Below are positions 9,725-18,322 of a stretch of DNA of 64,000 bases, piece after piece. Positions within the stretch are counted from its first letter, which is position 1; every line of letters starts with the position of its first letter. Under the pieces are notes generated by a model. It worked only from the letters and a program-made list of their open reading frames with translations, was not told the origin of the DNA and did not search any database. Origin of the DNA: Bacillota bacterium (GTDB taxonomy: Bacteria > Bacillota > Clostridia > TANB77 > CAG-465); assembly GCA_023460515.1 (NCBI GenBank), contig JAEWPS010000038.1:248001-312000 (forward strand), written 5' to 3'. The position numbers were made by a program, and so were the translations under genes.

Positions 9725-10099
9725 ATGACTAGCAGTATCAATTATTTGTCTCAATTAAAAGATTCATCTACTTCTTTACGGTTATCGGTTCCTAATATGA
9801 TTTCTCAGGCGGTGGTTGAAAAAATTGCCCTCATTGAGGAGCGTTCAACAACAGATTTGCCTGAAAATATAATTTACTCTCAATCTAGTGATAAAGATAG
9901 ATTTCATTCTACCGTCCATTTAGCAAATGTAAGACTCAGCGGCTGGCAGCTTGAAATTTTAAGAGCAACGAAGAAATCTGTTGATGAAGAAGTACTTGTT
10001 GCTGTAATAAACAAAGTCGGCGCCTGCAAAATGAAAAACCCATCATCTGATCATCGTAACGGTAACAACCATATGAGAAATAAAGTAATGAGAAAATAA
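9725..10099 (+). CDS. orphan hypothetical protein, 124 aa
   Basis: Not recognised. It is soluble, with no signal peptide or membrane helix. The first half is Ser/Leu-rich (MTSSINYLSQLKDSSTS), the middle helical (MISQAVVEKIALIEERS), then HSTVHLANVRLSGWQLEIL, and the end is basic and Asn/His/Met-rich. Codon use differs from the neighbours, with GCG, GGC, CAG, GTC and TGC much more frequent, and it has a zero-frame CGG at 9779-9781. It has AAAGGAG before the ATG, a perfect promoter upstream and a hairpin terminator downstream. It is therefore a self-contained, probably strongly expressed and possibly transferred gene lying between two minus-strand genes. Confidence 0.75.
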   Translation: MTSSINYLSQLKDSSTSLRLSVPNMISQAVVEKIALIEERSTTDLPENIIYSQSSDKDRFHSTVHLANVRLSGWQLEILRATKKSVDEEVLVAVINKVGACKMKNPSSDHRNGNNHMRNKVMRK

Positions 10100-10120
10100 A
10101 TATATATATTCTGAAAAAGA

Positions 10121-10150
10121 AGCACACCATAAAGTTATGGTGTGCTTTTA
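10121..10150. terminator. bidirectional intrinsic terminator
   Basis: An 11-bp stem, AGCACACCATA / TATGGTGTGCT (10121-10131 / 10136-10146), with a 4-nt loop. It is followed by TTTTA on the plus strand and by TCTTTTTC on the minus strand. It separates the convergent genes ending at 10099 (+) and 10176 (-). Confidence 0.9.
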
Positions 10151-10175
10151 TTTATATTTTAATCTAATGTATTAT

Positions 10176-12278
10176 CTAAATTCCACGCAAATATTGCATA
10201 CATACCCATCCACGTTGCGTTTTTCCCCATCCGTTAAGTATTTCACTTATTTCTAATATTGCTCTATATGAATATGCTGTTACCTTTTTAGAATTTATAT
10301 TTGCTGATACTCTACAATTTAGCCCCACATAAGGTGTAACTATATAATTAGGTAAACTTGTTGTTACCGCTTTTATTGCATAGCTCATACATATCCATCC
10401 ATCCTTAGTTTTTCCCCATCCATTTACAATTTCAGTTATCTCTAATATAGTTCCATATGTATATGCTTTTACTTTTGGAGAATATATATTTGGAAACACT
10501 CTGCAATTTAATCCAATATATGCTGTAACTTTATATTTTACTGATGCAAAAGTTAATGAATCAATAGCTTTATTAATAGATGCTGTTTTTATTAATATAA
10601 GACTATTTGTTGTCTCTGATAACGCTAATGCATCTGTTAAGACTTTCCAGCTTTCTACTGTATATAATGACTTAACTTTAGTCGAAGCATTTGCCTTTGC
10701 TAAATCCAAATTTGTTTTTCCAGCAAACACCAATGAATTTATAGCGTTATTTATTATTGCAGTTTTTATTATTATTTCATTATTTGTTGTTTCTGGTAAT
10801 AACAGTGCATTTGCTAATACTTGCCAACTGCTAGATGTATAGTCTATACTTTTCTTTAATCCTGCATTTGTTTTTGTAATATTCAAATTTGGTGTTCCTG
10901 CAAATATTAATATATTTACTGCATTATTTATTGCCATTGTTTTAGAAACAACTTCATCATTTGTTGTTTCAGGCAATAAAAGTGCATCAGTTAATACTTT
11001 CCAACTTACTGTTGTATATTCTACTTGTAATTTTAAATTTGCATTTAATACTGCAGCATTTAAATTTGATTGACCCGCAAATATCAATTCACCTATTGCA
11101 TTATTTATTGCTAATGTTTTTACAACTACTTCATTATTTGTTGTTTCTGGTAATAATAACGCATTTGCTAATACTTGCCAGCTACCTGATGTATAATCCA
11201 CTTCTTTCTTTAAACCAGCATTTGTTTTTGCAATATTTAAATTTGGTGTTCCTGCAAATACTAATCCGTTTATAGCATTATTTATTGCTGCTATTTTAGA
11301 AACAACTTCATCATTTGTTGTTTCTGATAGTAATAGTGCATCGGCTAATACTTGCCAACTTACTGTTGTATATTCTGCTTGCAATTTTGAATTTGCATTT
11401 AATACTGCAGAATCTAAATCTGCTTGACTTGCAAATACCAATCCACTTATTGCATTATTTATTGCTGTTGTTTTTGCAACTACTTCACTATTTGTTGTTT
11501 CTGCTAATAATAACGCATTTGCTAATACTTGCCAGCTACCTAATGTGTAATCTACTTCTTTCTTTAAACTAGCATTTGTTTTTGCAATATTTAAATTTGG
11601 TATTCCTGCAAATACTAATCCATTTATAGCATTATTTATTGCTGACGTTTTAATTAATACTTCGCTATTTGTTGTTTCTGATAGTAATAGTGCGTCCCCT
11701 AATACTTGCCAACTTTCTACTGTATAATCTACTTGCAATTTTGAATTTGCATTTAATTTTGCAGTATCTAAATCTGCTTGACCTGCAAATACCAATCCAC
11801 TTATTGCATTATTTATTGCCGTTGTTTTTGCAACTACTTCACTATTTGTTCTTTCGGTTAATAATAGTGCATTTGTCACTACTTGCCAACTGCTTGATGT
11901 ATAGTCTGCACGATTTTTTAAAGCAACATTTGATTTTGCAATATCTAAATCCGCTTTACCTGCAAATACTAATCCGGTAATTGAATTATTTAGTATTACA
12001 AGAGCTTGATTTATTTGACTTTGAGATGATAATATGTTATTGTGTACTTGTTTTGCATTATCTAGTGCCAAAATATATTGTGACCAGCTTGGTATAGTAT
12101 AATCTGATTCAGCTAACACTAGATTTCCACTCCAAGAATTAACATATTGTTCATTTATTTTTCCCCTAAGAGCACTTCTGTCTGGAATCAGTCCCGCATA
12201 TGTATATGAACTTGTAAATGTTGTGATAGCAAACACAATTAAAATGCCCAATAATATTTTACTTTTAAATTTTCTCAC
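10176..12278 (-). CDS. secreted FIVAR-repeat protein with two C-terminal SH3-like domains, 700 aa
   Basis: The start is GTG with GGAGG 8 bp upstream. A signal peptide (MRKFKSKILLGILIVFAITT, cleavage near YAG) is followed by a divergent repeat, then eight consecutive 59-residue FIVAR-type repeats at residues 108-579. Their pattern is YT-x-SW-x-V-L-x-x-AL, ETTN, AINNAI, L-V/I-FAG. The C-terminus holds two bacterial SH3-like domains (GLNCRV ... NGWGKTKDGWICM and GLNCRV ... NGWGKTQRGWVCM), which usually bind cell-wall peptides. FIVAR repeats are common in Gram-positive surface proteins. The protein is inferred to be non-covalently wall-bound through the SH3 pair. No LPXTG motif is present. Confidence 0.88.
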   Translation of the reverse strand: MRKFKSKILLGILIVFAITTFTSSYTYAGLIPDRSALRGKINEQYVNSWSGNLVLAESDYTIPSWSQYILALDNAKQVHNNILSSQSQINQALVILNNSITGLVFAGKADLDIAKSNVALKNRADYTSSSWQVVTNALLLTERTNSEVVAKTTAINNAISGLVFAGQADLDTAKLNANSKLQVDYTVESWQVLGDALLLSETTNSEVLIKTSAINNAINGLVFAGIPNLNIAKTNASLKKEVDYTLGSWQVLANALLLAETTNSEVVAKTTAINNAISGLVFASQADLDSAVLNANSKLQAEYTTVSWQVLADALLLSETTNDEVVSKIAAINNAINGLVFAGTPNLNIAKTNAGLKKEVDYTSGSWQVLANALLLPETTNNEVVVKTLAINNAIGELIFAGQSNLNAAVLNANLKLQVEYTTVSWKVLTDALLLPETTNDEVVSKTMAINNAVNILIFAGTPNLNITKTNAGLKKSIDYTSSSWQVLANALLLPETTNNEIIIKTAIINNAINSLVFAGKTNLDLAKANASTKVKSLYTVESWKVLTDALALSETTNSLILIKTASINKAIDSLTFASVKYKVTAYIGLNCRVFPNIYSPKVKAYTYGTILEITEIVNGWGKTKDGWICMSYAIKAVTTSLPNYIVTPYVGLNCRVSANINSKKVTAYSYRAILEISEILNGWGKTQRGWVCMQYLRGI
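10542..11957 (-). repeat. eight tandem 177-bp coding repeats in an alternating two-type order
   Basis: Eight exact-length units of 59 codons. Repeats 2-7 alternate between a type opening Q-A/S-D/N-L-D/N and a type opening I/T-P-N-L-N. The higher-order period is thus 354 bp (3 copies), which implies growth by duplicating a two-repeat unit. Confidence 0.85.
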
Positions 12279-12360
12279 TTTTAAACCTCCTTCGTTATGA
12301 TAAATTTAAATTAGAAATAATCTTTAAGTTTCATCCCCTTTCCCCTATTTTTATTTAGCA

Positions 12361-12390
12361 TGTATAGTTTATTACTTTAGAGTGTCACAA
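12361..12390 (-). promoter_or_regulatory. possible promoter of the FIVAR-repeat gene
   Basis: TTGTGA (12390-12385), an 18-bp spacer and TATACA (12366-12361) on the minus strand, about 80 bp before the start. A weak match. The rest of the 349-bp gap 12279-12627 holds only AT-rich DNA and the terminator at 12551-12586. Confidence 0.35.
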
Positions 12391-12550
12391 TCAACTAATA
12401 GGTAAAAGTAGATTTTATATTACAAAACTAGATTAAAAAATTTAAAAGTCAGCAAATTTAAATATAAATATACTTGATACTGCATAATAAATAAAAATAT
12501 ACAAGAAAATGCATATTTAAATAACAATAATATTAAACTTTAAAAGCATA

Positions 12551-12586
12551 AAAAAAACATTACAAAATTAATTGTAATGTTTTTTT
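12551..12586. terminator. intrinsic terminator downstream of pgsA
   Basis: A 15-bp inverted repeat (12551-12565 / 12572-12586; core CATTACAA / TTGTAATG) with a 6-nt loop and A/T runs at both ends. It lies 40 bp after the pgsA stop and gives a U-tract on either strand. Confidence 0.85.
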
Positions 12587-12627
12587 TATCTTTTATATTT
12601 TATTAACTAATTAATACTTAAAGAAAA

Positions 12628-13245
12628 CTATTCTTCAATATTTATATATTTTCTAAATTTTAATGTATAGTCTACTAAAGACCATATAGTTGCAATCACT
12701 GCACCTGTAATACATACTGTCATAAATACGTTAGTTAAAAGTTGTAACTCAGTCATTTTAAAGCTATTAAATAAAAATGCTCCAAATCCTCCACCTAAGC
12801 TAACTGGTAAATCAACTATTGCTAGTAATATACCTACTAGTTGGAAAAATGTTTTTATTTTTCCACTTAATACTGCAGCTATTGTAACATTTTTATCTGC
12901 ACCAAACATTCTTATACTACTAACCCAAAAATCTCTAAATATAATTATAGCTGTTATATATGCTGGGATTGTTCCTACTCCTGTAAGCATAATAAATCCA
13001 GCTGACACTAACAATTTATCTGCAAGTGGATCCATTATTTTTCCAAAATTCGTAACTATTCCTTTTTTTCTAGATATTTTTCCATCCAGAAAATCTGTAA
13101 ATGCAGCGATAGCATATATTCCTAATGCAACATATTTTAACCATTCAAATCCTTCTATTTTAATTGACATTGCAATAATAAATAAAGGTACTAAAATTAT
13201 TCTTAGCATTGTTAATTTATTCGGTAAATTCATTTTTTTTAACAT
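12628..13245 (-). CDS. pgsA: PgsA, CDP-diacylglycerol--glycerol-3-phosphate phosphatidyltransferase, 205 aa
   Basis: This enzyme makes phosphatidylglycerol phosphate at the membrane. The CDP-alcohol phosphatidyltransferase signature is read as DFLDGKISRKKGIVTNFGK then IMDPLADK, following the D-x2-DG-x2-AR ... G-x8-D-x3-D pattern (the usual AR is here KI-SR). Four or more membrane helices are visible. The reading frame is open to an ATG at 13272, but a -10 box (13279-13274) abuts that codon, so transcription must begin downstream of it. The start at 13245 (MLKKMNLPNKLTMLRI), or the ATG four codons later, is therefore preferred. Length is normal. Confidence 0.93.
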   Translation of the reverse strand: MLKKMNLPNKLTMLRIILVPLFIIAMSIKIEGFEWLKYVALGIYAIAAFTDFLDGKISRKKGIVTNFGKIMDPLADKLLVSAGFIMLTGVGTIPAYITAIIIFRDFWVSSIRMFGADKNVTIAAVLSGKIKTFFQLVGILLAIVDLPVSLGGGFGAFLFNSFKMTELQLLTNVFMTVCITGAVIATIWSLVDYTLKFRKYINIEE

Positions 13246-13273
13246 AAAACCCCACATCTCTCTTTCACTCATA

Positions 13274-13302
13274 ATTATATCATAAGCAGTTTAGTATTAC
13301 AA
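13274..13302 (-). promoter_or_regulatory. pgsA: promoter of pgsA
   Basis: TTGTAA (13302-13297), a 17-bp spacer and a perfect TATAAT (13279-13274). The -10 element lies 2 bp upstream of an in-frame ATG, which excludes that ATG as the normal start. Confidence 0.7.
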
Positions 13303-13330
13303 GTTTTTCACAAAATTTTCATTATTGTTA

Positions 13331-14734
13331 TTATATACTATTTACTATACTTTTAAAATGATCTCCCCTTGCTTCAAAGTTTTTATACATATCAAACGAT
13401 GCACTGGCTGGTGAAAGTACAACATTATCACCTTTTTCACTTATATAGTTTGCATATTTTACACATTCTTCTAGAGTTGAAAAATTTGAAATTTCACATA
13501 TATTATCTATACCTTGTTTTATTTTTTCATCTATAACTGCCTTCTCTATTTTTTGAGCTGTCTTTCCAAGTAATATTAAAACTTTAACTTTATCTATTAT
13601 ATATTTTCCTATATCATCGTATGGTATATTTTTATCATATCCACCTGCAATCAAAATAATTTTATCCTTAAATGATTGAAGTCCTGCAATTGTTCTAGCA
13701 GGTGATGTCCCTATAGAATCATTATACCAATTAACACCATTAATTGTTCTAAATAGTTCCATTCTATGTTCAACACCAGTAAATGTTGTAATGACCGAAT
13801 TAATTGCCTCTTTACCGGTTATATCTATAACACATGAAGCTGCCGCACATATATTAGCCAAGTTATGAATTCCTACTAATTTAACATCTTCTATTTTAGC
13901 AATTGACTCTATATTTCCACTAACGTTTGAAACTATATAACCATTATCTAGATACACTCCTGATTCTACTTTGTCAATTACACTAAACTTTCTTATATTA
14001 CTATTTAATTCATTATGTTCTATCAAATTTAAATATTGTTTAGTAAAACTATTATCACTATTTAAAACAACTACTCCCTTTTTTCTATGTAAAAATATAT
14101 TTGCTTTTGAAAGTATATATTCTTCAAAACTTCTGTGATAATCCAAATGATTCGGAGATATATTTGTAATACATGAAATATCTGGACTATCTTTCATAGT
14201 CATAAGTTGAAAGCTGCTAAGTTCAAGAACAACTATATCATCTTTTCTAATTTCATCTAATTTAGAAAATAGAGGTATACCAATATTTCCACCTAGATAT
14301 ACTTTTTTATTTGCTTCTTGTAAAAATTTTGCCACTAATGTTGTAGTTGTTGTTTTTCCATCACTACCTGTTATTCCAATTATTTTGCAAGGACATAAAC
14401 TAACAAGTAGTTCTATTTCAGATGTTATTTTAACACCTTTTTCTTGTGCTTCTTCTAATTCTTTTGTAAATGGTTTAACACCTGGAGATCTTAGTATATA
14501 TTCATAATTTGTTAGATTACATAAATAATTTTCACCTAAGTTAAAAGAAATATTTAAGTCATTTAATCTAGCACATTCTTCACCTAATTTTTCTTTTTTA
14601 TCACATGCTGTTATAATGCCACCTAGACTAGTCAAGTATTCAATAGCGGGTATATTACTTACACCAATTCCTATAACAGCTATTTTCTTACCAAAAATTT
14701 CTTTTTTAAAGTTTTCTAATTTTAAATTTTCCAA
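13331..14734 (-). CDS. murD: MurD, UDP-N-acetylmuramoyl-L-alanine--D-glutamate ligase, 467 aa
   Basis: Adds D-glutamate to the peptidoglycan precursor in the cytoplasm. The Rossmann N-terminus (KKIAVIGIGVSNIPA), RSPGVKP, the ATP loop GITGSDGKTTTT, LELSSFQL, NISPNHLDYH, GVEHRMELF with NDSIGTSPART, and LSPASASFDMYKNFEARGDHF are all MurD hallmarks. The start appears to be TTG (14732-14734) with AGGGTGAAG upstream. It is separated from the main division and cell-wall cluster (41-52 kb), where murD usually sits between mraY and ftsW, and lies just upstream of pgsA here. Confidence 0.97.
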   Translation of the reverse strand: MENLKLENFKKEIFGKKIAVIGIGVSNIPAIEYLTSLGGIITACDKKEKLGEECARLNDLNISFNLGENYLCNLTNYEYILRSPGVKPFTKELEEAQEKGVKITSEIELLVSLCPCKIIGITGSDGKTTTTTLVAKFLQEANKKVYLGGNIGIPLFSKLDEIRKDDIVVLELSSFQLMTMKDSPDISCITNISPNHLDYHRSFEEYILSKANIFLHRKKGVVVLNSDNSFTKQYLNLIEHNELNSNIRKFSVIDKVESGVYLDNGYIVSNVSGNIESIAKIEDVKLVGIHNLANICAAASCVIDITGKEAINSVITTFTGVEHRMELFRTINGVNWYNDSIGTSPARTIAGLQSFKDKIILIAGGYDKNIPYDDIGKYIIDKVKVLILLGKTAQKIEKAVIDEKIKQGIDNICEISNFSTLEECVKYANYISEKGDNVVLSPASASFDMYKNFEARGDHFKSIVNSI

Positions 14735-14815
14735 AACACTTCACCCTACTCTATTATATTACATTACCAAAATAAATTCAACCAAATATTTAAAGTTTTA
14801 AGTCTTAAAATAAAA

Positions 14816-14871
14816 AATCCCATTAAAGTATTTAGTATTATTTTATATAATACCTACACTTTAATGGGATT
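14816..14871 (-). terminator. intrinsic terminator of the DUF1540 gene
   Basis: A 14-bp inverted repeat (14816-14829 / 14858-14871; core CCCATTAAAGT) encloses a second small hairpin. On the minus strand it is followed by TTTTTTATTTT. Confidence 0.85.
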
Positions 14872-14885
14872 AATCTTTTTGATTT

Positions 14886-15092
14886 TTAAACTTGCCTACT
14901 TGATCTAGTTTCCTCAGAATTTAGATTACCAGAATATGAATACATTGCACAAGCTGTTTCATCTTCTGGAGTTTTCTCGCCTTTAGTACTACAAGGGGTG
15001 ACTTGGATTTTATCTAGTTTACAAGTAGAATTTTCAATACTATTGTGTGTACATTCATTTACATTACACTGAATTTTTTGATGAAAACTCAT
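14886..15092 (-). CDS. DUF1540 cysteine-rich small protein, 68 aa
   Basis: Begins MSFHQKIQCNVNECTHNS. It has six cysteines, spaced as in DUF1540 proteins (C-x3-4-C, C-x-L-x-x-I-x-V, then a late ETACAMYS). The cysteine pattern suggests metal binding, but the family has no established function to my knowledge; it is common in spore-forming and anaerobic Bacillota. The ATG at 15092 is chosen, since AGGAG lies 9 bp upstream and the TTG three codons earlier directly abuts that site. It is monocistronic with its own terminator. Confidence 0.85.
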   Translation of the reverse strand: MSFHQKIQCNVNECTHNSIENSTCKLDKIQVTPCSTKGEKTPEDETACAMYSYSGNLNSEETRSSRQV

Positions 15093-15140
15093 AATTACCA
15101 ACTCCTAAATATATTCTTAGTAATTTTAAATTTTATATAC

Positions 15141-15171
15141 AAAAAACTGCAGATAAATTTATCTACAGTCT
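15141..15171 (-). terminator. intrinsic terminator of the 15190 gene
   Basis: A near-palindromic stem, ACTG-C/T-AGATAAATTTATCT-A/G-CAGT (15146-15169), runs into TTTTTTG on the minus strand, 20 bp after the stop codon. Confidence 0.8.
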
Positions 15172-15189
15172 TTTTGTATACTAAATAAA

Positions 15190-15621
15190 TTAAGGGTTAA
15201 AAACACTTACAGTTTCAAACTTCTTTCTAAGTAATTTTTCTGTATTTGAATAATCAAAAGACAGATTCATTAGCTTATAAGTTACAAATCCCGTTTTTTC
15301 TTGAAAATCTTTTCCAAATGTCTGAATGGTACTAAAATCTTCTGAAAATCTTAAACCTCCTATTAATTCCAAATTGTAATTAAAAAAATTGAAGTTTTTT
15401 TCCGATACCCTATAAACTATTACGGGAATTTTAAAAATTCCAGGTGTTAGCATGACTCCTAATAAAGTACATGCATCTTCTAGAAAAACATAAATAGCAT
15501 TCACCGGAAGATTTTTAAGCGGAACATTGTTATACATGTAACCTACAACGTGAGGTATATCCGCTGTTTTGACACATTCTTTCTTATCTGCATTACCTTT
15601 TCCAAATAAATTTTTAAACAT
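15190..15621 (-). CDS. hypothetical protein, 143 aa
   Basis: Not recognised. No signal peptide is present; the N-terminus is amphipathic (MFKNLFGKGNADKKECV). The rest looks like a small alpha/beta domain (VGYMYNNVPLKNLPVNAIYVFLEDACTL is seen in part, then FKIPVIVYRVSEKNFNFF). The ATG at 15621 is preferred because AAAGGAG lies 7 bp upstream; the ATG two codons earlier would leave only 1 bp. Base composition is somewhat higher in GC than the flanking genes. It is monocistronic, with a promoter and a terminator of its own. Confidence 0.7.
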   Translation of the reverse strand: MFKNLFGKGNADKKECVKTADIPHVVGYMYNNVPLKNLPVNAIYVFLEDACTLLGVMLTPGIFKIPVIVYRVSEKNFNFFNYNLELIGGLRFSEDFSTIQTFGKDFQEKTGFVTYKLMNLSFDYSNTEKLLRKKFETVSVFNP

Positions 15622-15718
15622 AGCCATTCTCCTTTAAAATAATATTATAAGCATATAGACTATAAGTAAAATTTATCCTCTGTATTCACATCAGATCATC
15701 TAATAACTTACATATAAT

Positions 15719-15747
15719 ATTATACCATATTATGTAAACTATTTCAA
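15719..15747 (-). promoter_or_regulatory. promoter of the 15190 gene
   Basis: TTGAAA (15747-15742), a 17-bp spacer and TATAAT (15724-15719) on the minus strand. TATGG directly precedes the -10, as in the promoters at 36421 and 39497. Confidence 0.7.
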
Positions 15748-15764
15748 TGGTTTTAGAAAACATT

Positions 15765-16655
15765 TCATTCAAACAATTTATCTATAGCTTTACTATAAAT
15801 TTCTTTAGCAAGTTTATGTCCATATTCTTCATATTCAACAAACTTAGTCATTGTAACACCTGCATTTATCTCAAGTACCATTAAATCACCATTAAATAAT
15901 TCTATTACATCTATGGTTGCAAATGTTATTCCTATTGCTTGTCCAGCATTTTTTACTATATTATGAATTTGATTTAATTTATTTATATCTTCAATTATTT
16001 TAGGCTTAGAACCATAACATAGGTTATGTTTCCAAGAAACTAAGACTTCTTCATTTTTTTTAGGTATATTTTCCAATTGCTCTTTAGTCATTTCTTTCAT
16101 ATTTACATATTTAAAATAATTGTCTTTTATCAATTTTCTAACATTATTTATTCCATCACCAATTACTACCGGTCTTTCTTTATCATATGTAAGCAAACAT
16201 TCACCATCTAAATAAAATGTTCTATATTCATTTTTTATATTATAGAAAGGACAAATTGTTAGTGCTTTTTCATATTTTATTAATTTTTTAGTATTCATTT
16301 TAATATCTTCTAAACTATTTACATGTATTACATTTATACCTTCCATTCCTTTATTTGGCTTTATAACAACATCATAATTATATTTAGAAGTAAACTCTAA
16401 ATTAGTATTAGGTGAATTAATAAAATTATGTTCTACAACTGGTATATTATAACTTTTTAAAATCTCATATGTACAACATTTATCTGTTGCAAGTTTAGTT
16501 GAACTACTACTATTATTACCAAAGCAACTACCTATTACAAATTTTATTTTATTATTTTTAGTTAATTTTGCTATATAGTTATATGATAAAAATTCTAATT
16601 TTATATCTTTTTCTAAACATATCTCCTTCAACAATTTATTTAAAAAACTCTCCAT
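15765..16655 (-). CDS. ATP-grasp ligase-like protein, 296 aa
   Basis: An ATP-grasp fold similar to RimK/glutathione synthetase and the cyanophycin synthetase ATP-grasp module. Visible are DVVIKPNKGMEGINV (ATP-binding Lys and glycine-rich loop), EYRTFYLDGE, PVVIGDGINNVRKLI (a cyanophycin synthetase-like G-DG-x-N-x-R-x-L-I motif) and the metal-binding end of the fold, LMVLEINAGVTM. It probably ligates a carboxylate to an amine, but the substrate is unknown. The GGAG ribosome-binding site precedes the ATG. It starts 19 bp after the uvrC stop, so it is likely cotranscribed with uvrC, perhaps without a functional link. Confidence 0.8.
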   Translation of the reverse strand: MESFLNKLLKEICLEKDIKLEFLSYNYIAKLTKNNKIKFVIGSCFGNNSSSSTKLATDKCCTYEILKSYNIPVVEHNFINSPNTNLEFTSKYNYDVVIKPNKGMEGINVIHVNSLEDIKMNTKKLIKYEKALTICPFYNIKNEYRTFYLDGECLLTYDKERPVVIGDGINNVRKLIKDNYFKYVNMKEMTKEQLENIPKKNEEVLVSWKHNLCYGSKPKIIEDINKLNQIHNIVKNAGQAIGITFATIDVIELFNGDLMVLEINAGVTMTKFVEYEEYGHKLAKEIYSKAIDKLFE

Positions 16656-16674
16656 ATATTTCTCCTTATTTAGC

Positions 16675-18264
16675 TTAATTTATTTTATCCCTTAAACTTC
16701 TATGATATTTAATTGCAAATCTGTGAACTTCATCTTGAACAAATGTAATGAAGTTTAACGTCTTTTTAGCTTTTAATTCTATCTCATTTCCATCTGAATC
16801 TATTAAACCTTTTGTCCTATGTTTATTATTTTTAATCATACCATAAATAAGTATATCTAATCCTATTTCATTTACAGCTTTTTTAGCAGCATTTACTTGA
16901 GTTACTCCACCATCTATAAATATTACATCTGGATATTCCCATTCCGTATGTTTTAACCTTCTAGATATTATTTCATATATACATAATGGATCGTTTTGTG
17001 TTAAAGTTGATTTAATTTTAAATCTTCTATATAACTTTTTGTTTAATTTTCCATCATCCACTCTAATCATTGCTCCAACAATATAATCATCTCTTAAATT
17101 AGATATGTCATAACTTTCTATACTTTCAAAATCTGCACTTATTAATTGTTTTAGCTCAGATAATTTATCGTCATTTTTCTCTTCAAGATTTACCTTTATA
17201 TTATTTTCTACCATCTGTATAAGTTTAAATTTATCACCTATTTTAGGAACTATTATTTGAACTTTTTCTAATAAATTTGTAAGTAATAATTGTTCCTCTT
17301 CACCTATTTTAATATATATCTTTTTTGGTATGTCGTCAATATTAAGATAGTATTGAGATATACAAGAAGTAATAATATCATTTAAATCTAATTCATCTAC
17401 ACCTTCAACATTTATATTTTCATGTAATACTATTTTATATCCTCTTATTTTAAATATTTGCAAATGTAAATCATTATTATCTAATATGTATCCTATAACA
17501 TCCGTAGATATTTCATTTAAATTATCAACACTCTGTTTTAAACTAATCTTTTCTATATCTATTAATCTTTGTTTTAAACTATTTGCTTTTTCAAAATCTA
17601 ACTTTTCTATACACTTTTCTATATCTGCTTTAATATTATTTTCTATTTCTTTTGTTTTACCATTCAAAAATAATATTATTTGATCAATCATTTTTTTATA
17701 TTCATCTTTATTAACATCGTTTTTACAAGGTCCTAAGCATCTTCCTATATGATAATATAAACAAGGTGTAACTTTAGTTTTTTCTAAATTATATTTACAC
17801 CTTTTTAAAGGAAATATTTGTTTTATTACAGACATAACATCTTTTATACTTTTAACATTTGTATATGGGCCAAAATATAAAGATTTATCTTCTATTTTTC
17901 TTCTAGTAATATACATAGTAGGATACGCTTCGTTTATATTAATCTTTATATATGGATATGACTTATCATCTTTAAGTAAGACATTAAATTTAGGACTTAA
18001 TTTTTTAATATAATTACATTCTAAAACTAAAGCCTCTACTTCATTTTTAGTAACAATATATTCTATATCTTCAACTAAGGTTGTCATTTTTTCTATTCTA
18101 GATGATTTATTAGTTTTATTAAAATATTGGCTAACTCTTTTTTTTAGTATAATAGCTTTACCCACATATATTATTTTATTATTTTTATCTTTCATCATAT
18201 AAATACCAGGTTGCTTTGGCAACTTGGCTATAATTTTTTTAATTTTTATTATACGTTCATCCAA
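16675..18264 (-). CDS. uvrC: UvrC, excinuclease ABC subunit C, lacking the C-terminal HhH domain, 529 aa
   Basis: Makes the two incisions in nucleotide excision repair. Parts in order: the GIY-YIG domain (PGIYMMKDKNNKIIYVGKA, about residues 20-95), the cysteine cluster (C-x11-C-x6-C-x3-C), the UVR motif (EKLDFEKANSLKQRL), and the RNase H-like nuclease (YDISNLRDDYIVGAM, YRRFKI, IDGGVTQVNAA, DEVHRFAIKYHR). The protein stops right after HRSLRDKIN, where family members continue about 60 residues with a (HhH)2 DNA-binding domain. The next gene follows 19 bp on, so no frameshift remnant exists. Start: TTG at 18264 with GAGGTG 6 bp upstream; a GTG three codons earlier lies inside that site. Confidence 0.93.
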   Translation of the reverse strand: MDERIIKIKKIIAKLPKQPGIYMMKDKNNKIIYVGKAIILKKRVSQYFNKTNKSSRIEKMTTLVEDIEYIVTKNEVEALVLECNYIKKLSPKFNVLLKDDKSYPYIKININEAYPTMYITRRKIEDKSLYFGPYTNVKSIKDVMSVIKQIFPLKRCKYNLEKTKVTPCLYYHIGRCLGPCKNDVNKDEYKKMIDQIILFLNGKTKEIENNIKADIEKCIEKLDFEKANSLKQRLIDIEKISLKQSVDNLNEISTDVIGYILDNNDLHLQIFKIRGYKIVLHENINVEGVDELDLNDIITSCISQYYLNIDDIPKKIYIKIGEEEQLLLTNLLEKVQIIVPKIGDKFKLIQMVENNIKVNLEEKNDDKLSELKQLISADFESIESYDISNLRDDYIVGAMIRVDDGKLNKKLYRRFKIKSTLTQNDPLCIYEIISRRLKHTEWEYPDVIFIDGGVTQVNAAKKAVNEIGLDILIYGMIKNNKHRTKGLIDSDGNEIELKAKKTLNFITFVQDEVHRFAIKYHRSLRDKIN

Positions 18265-18322
18265 TAAAATCACCTCAAATAATTACATATAGTATAACAT
18301 ATTTATACAATATGTCAATGTA

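Noticed and set aside
10961..11980. Leucine-rich plus-strand open frames of about 100 codons repeated every 354 bp
   Set aside because: They are antisense shadows of the FIVAR repeat gene; their periodicity only mirrors the dimer repeat. They lack ribosome-binding sites.
13246..13272. Longer start of pgsA at 13272
   Set aside because: The -10 box lies 2 bp upstream of that ATG, so the codon would precede the transcription start.
16675..18264. Frameshift as the cause of the short UvrC
   Set aside because: No HhH-like sequence is found in any frame after the stop; the next gene starts 19 bp later, and no CGG occurs in frame.
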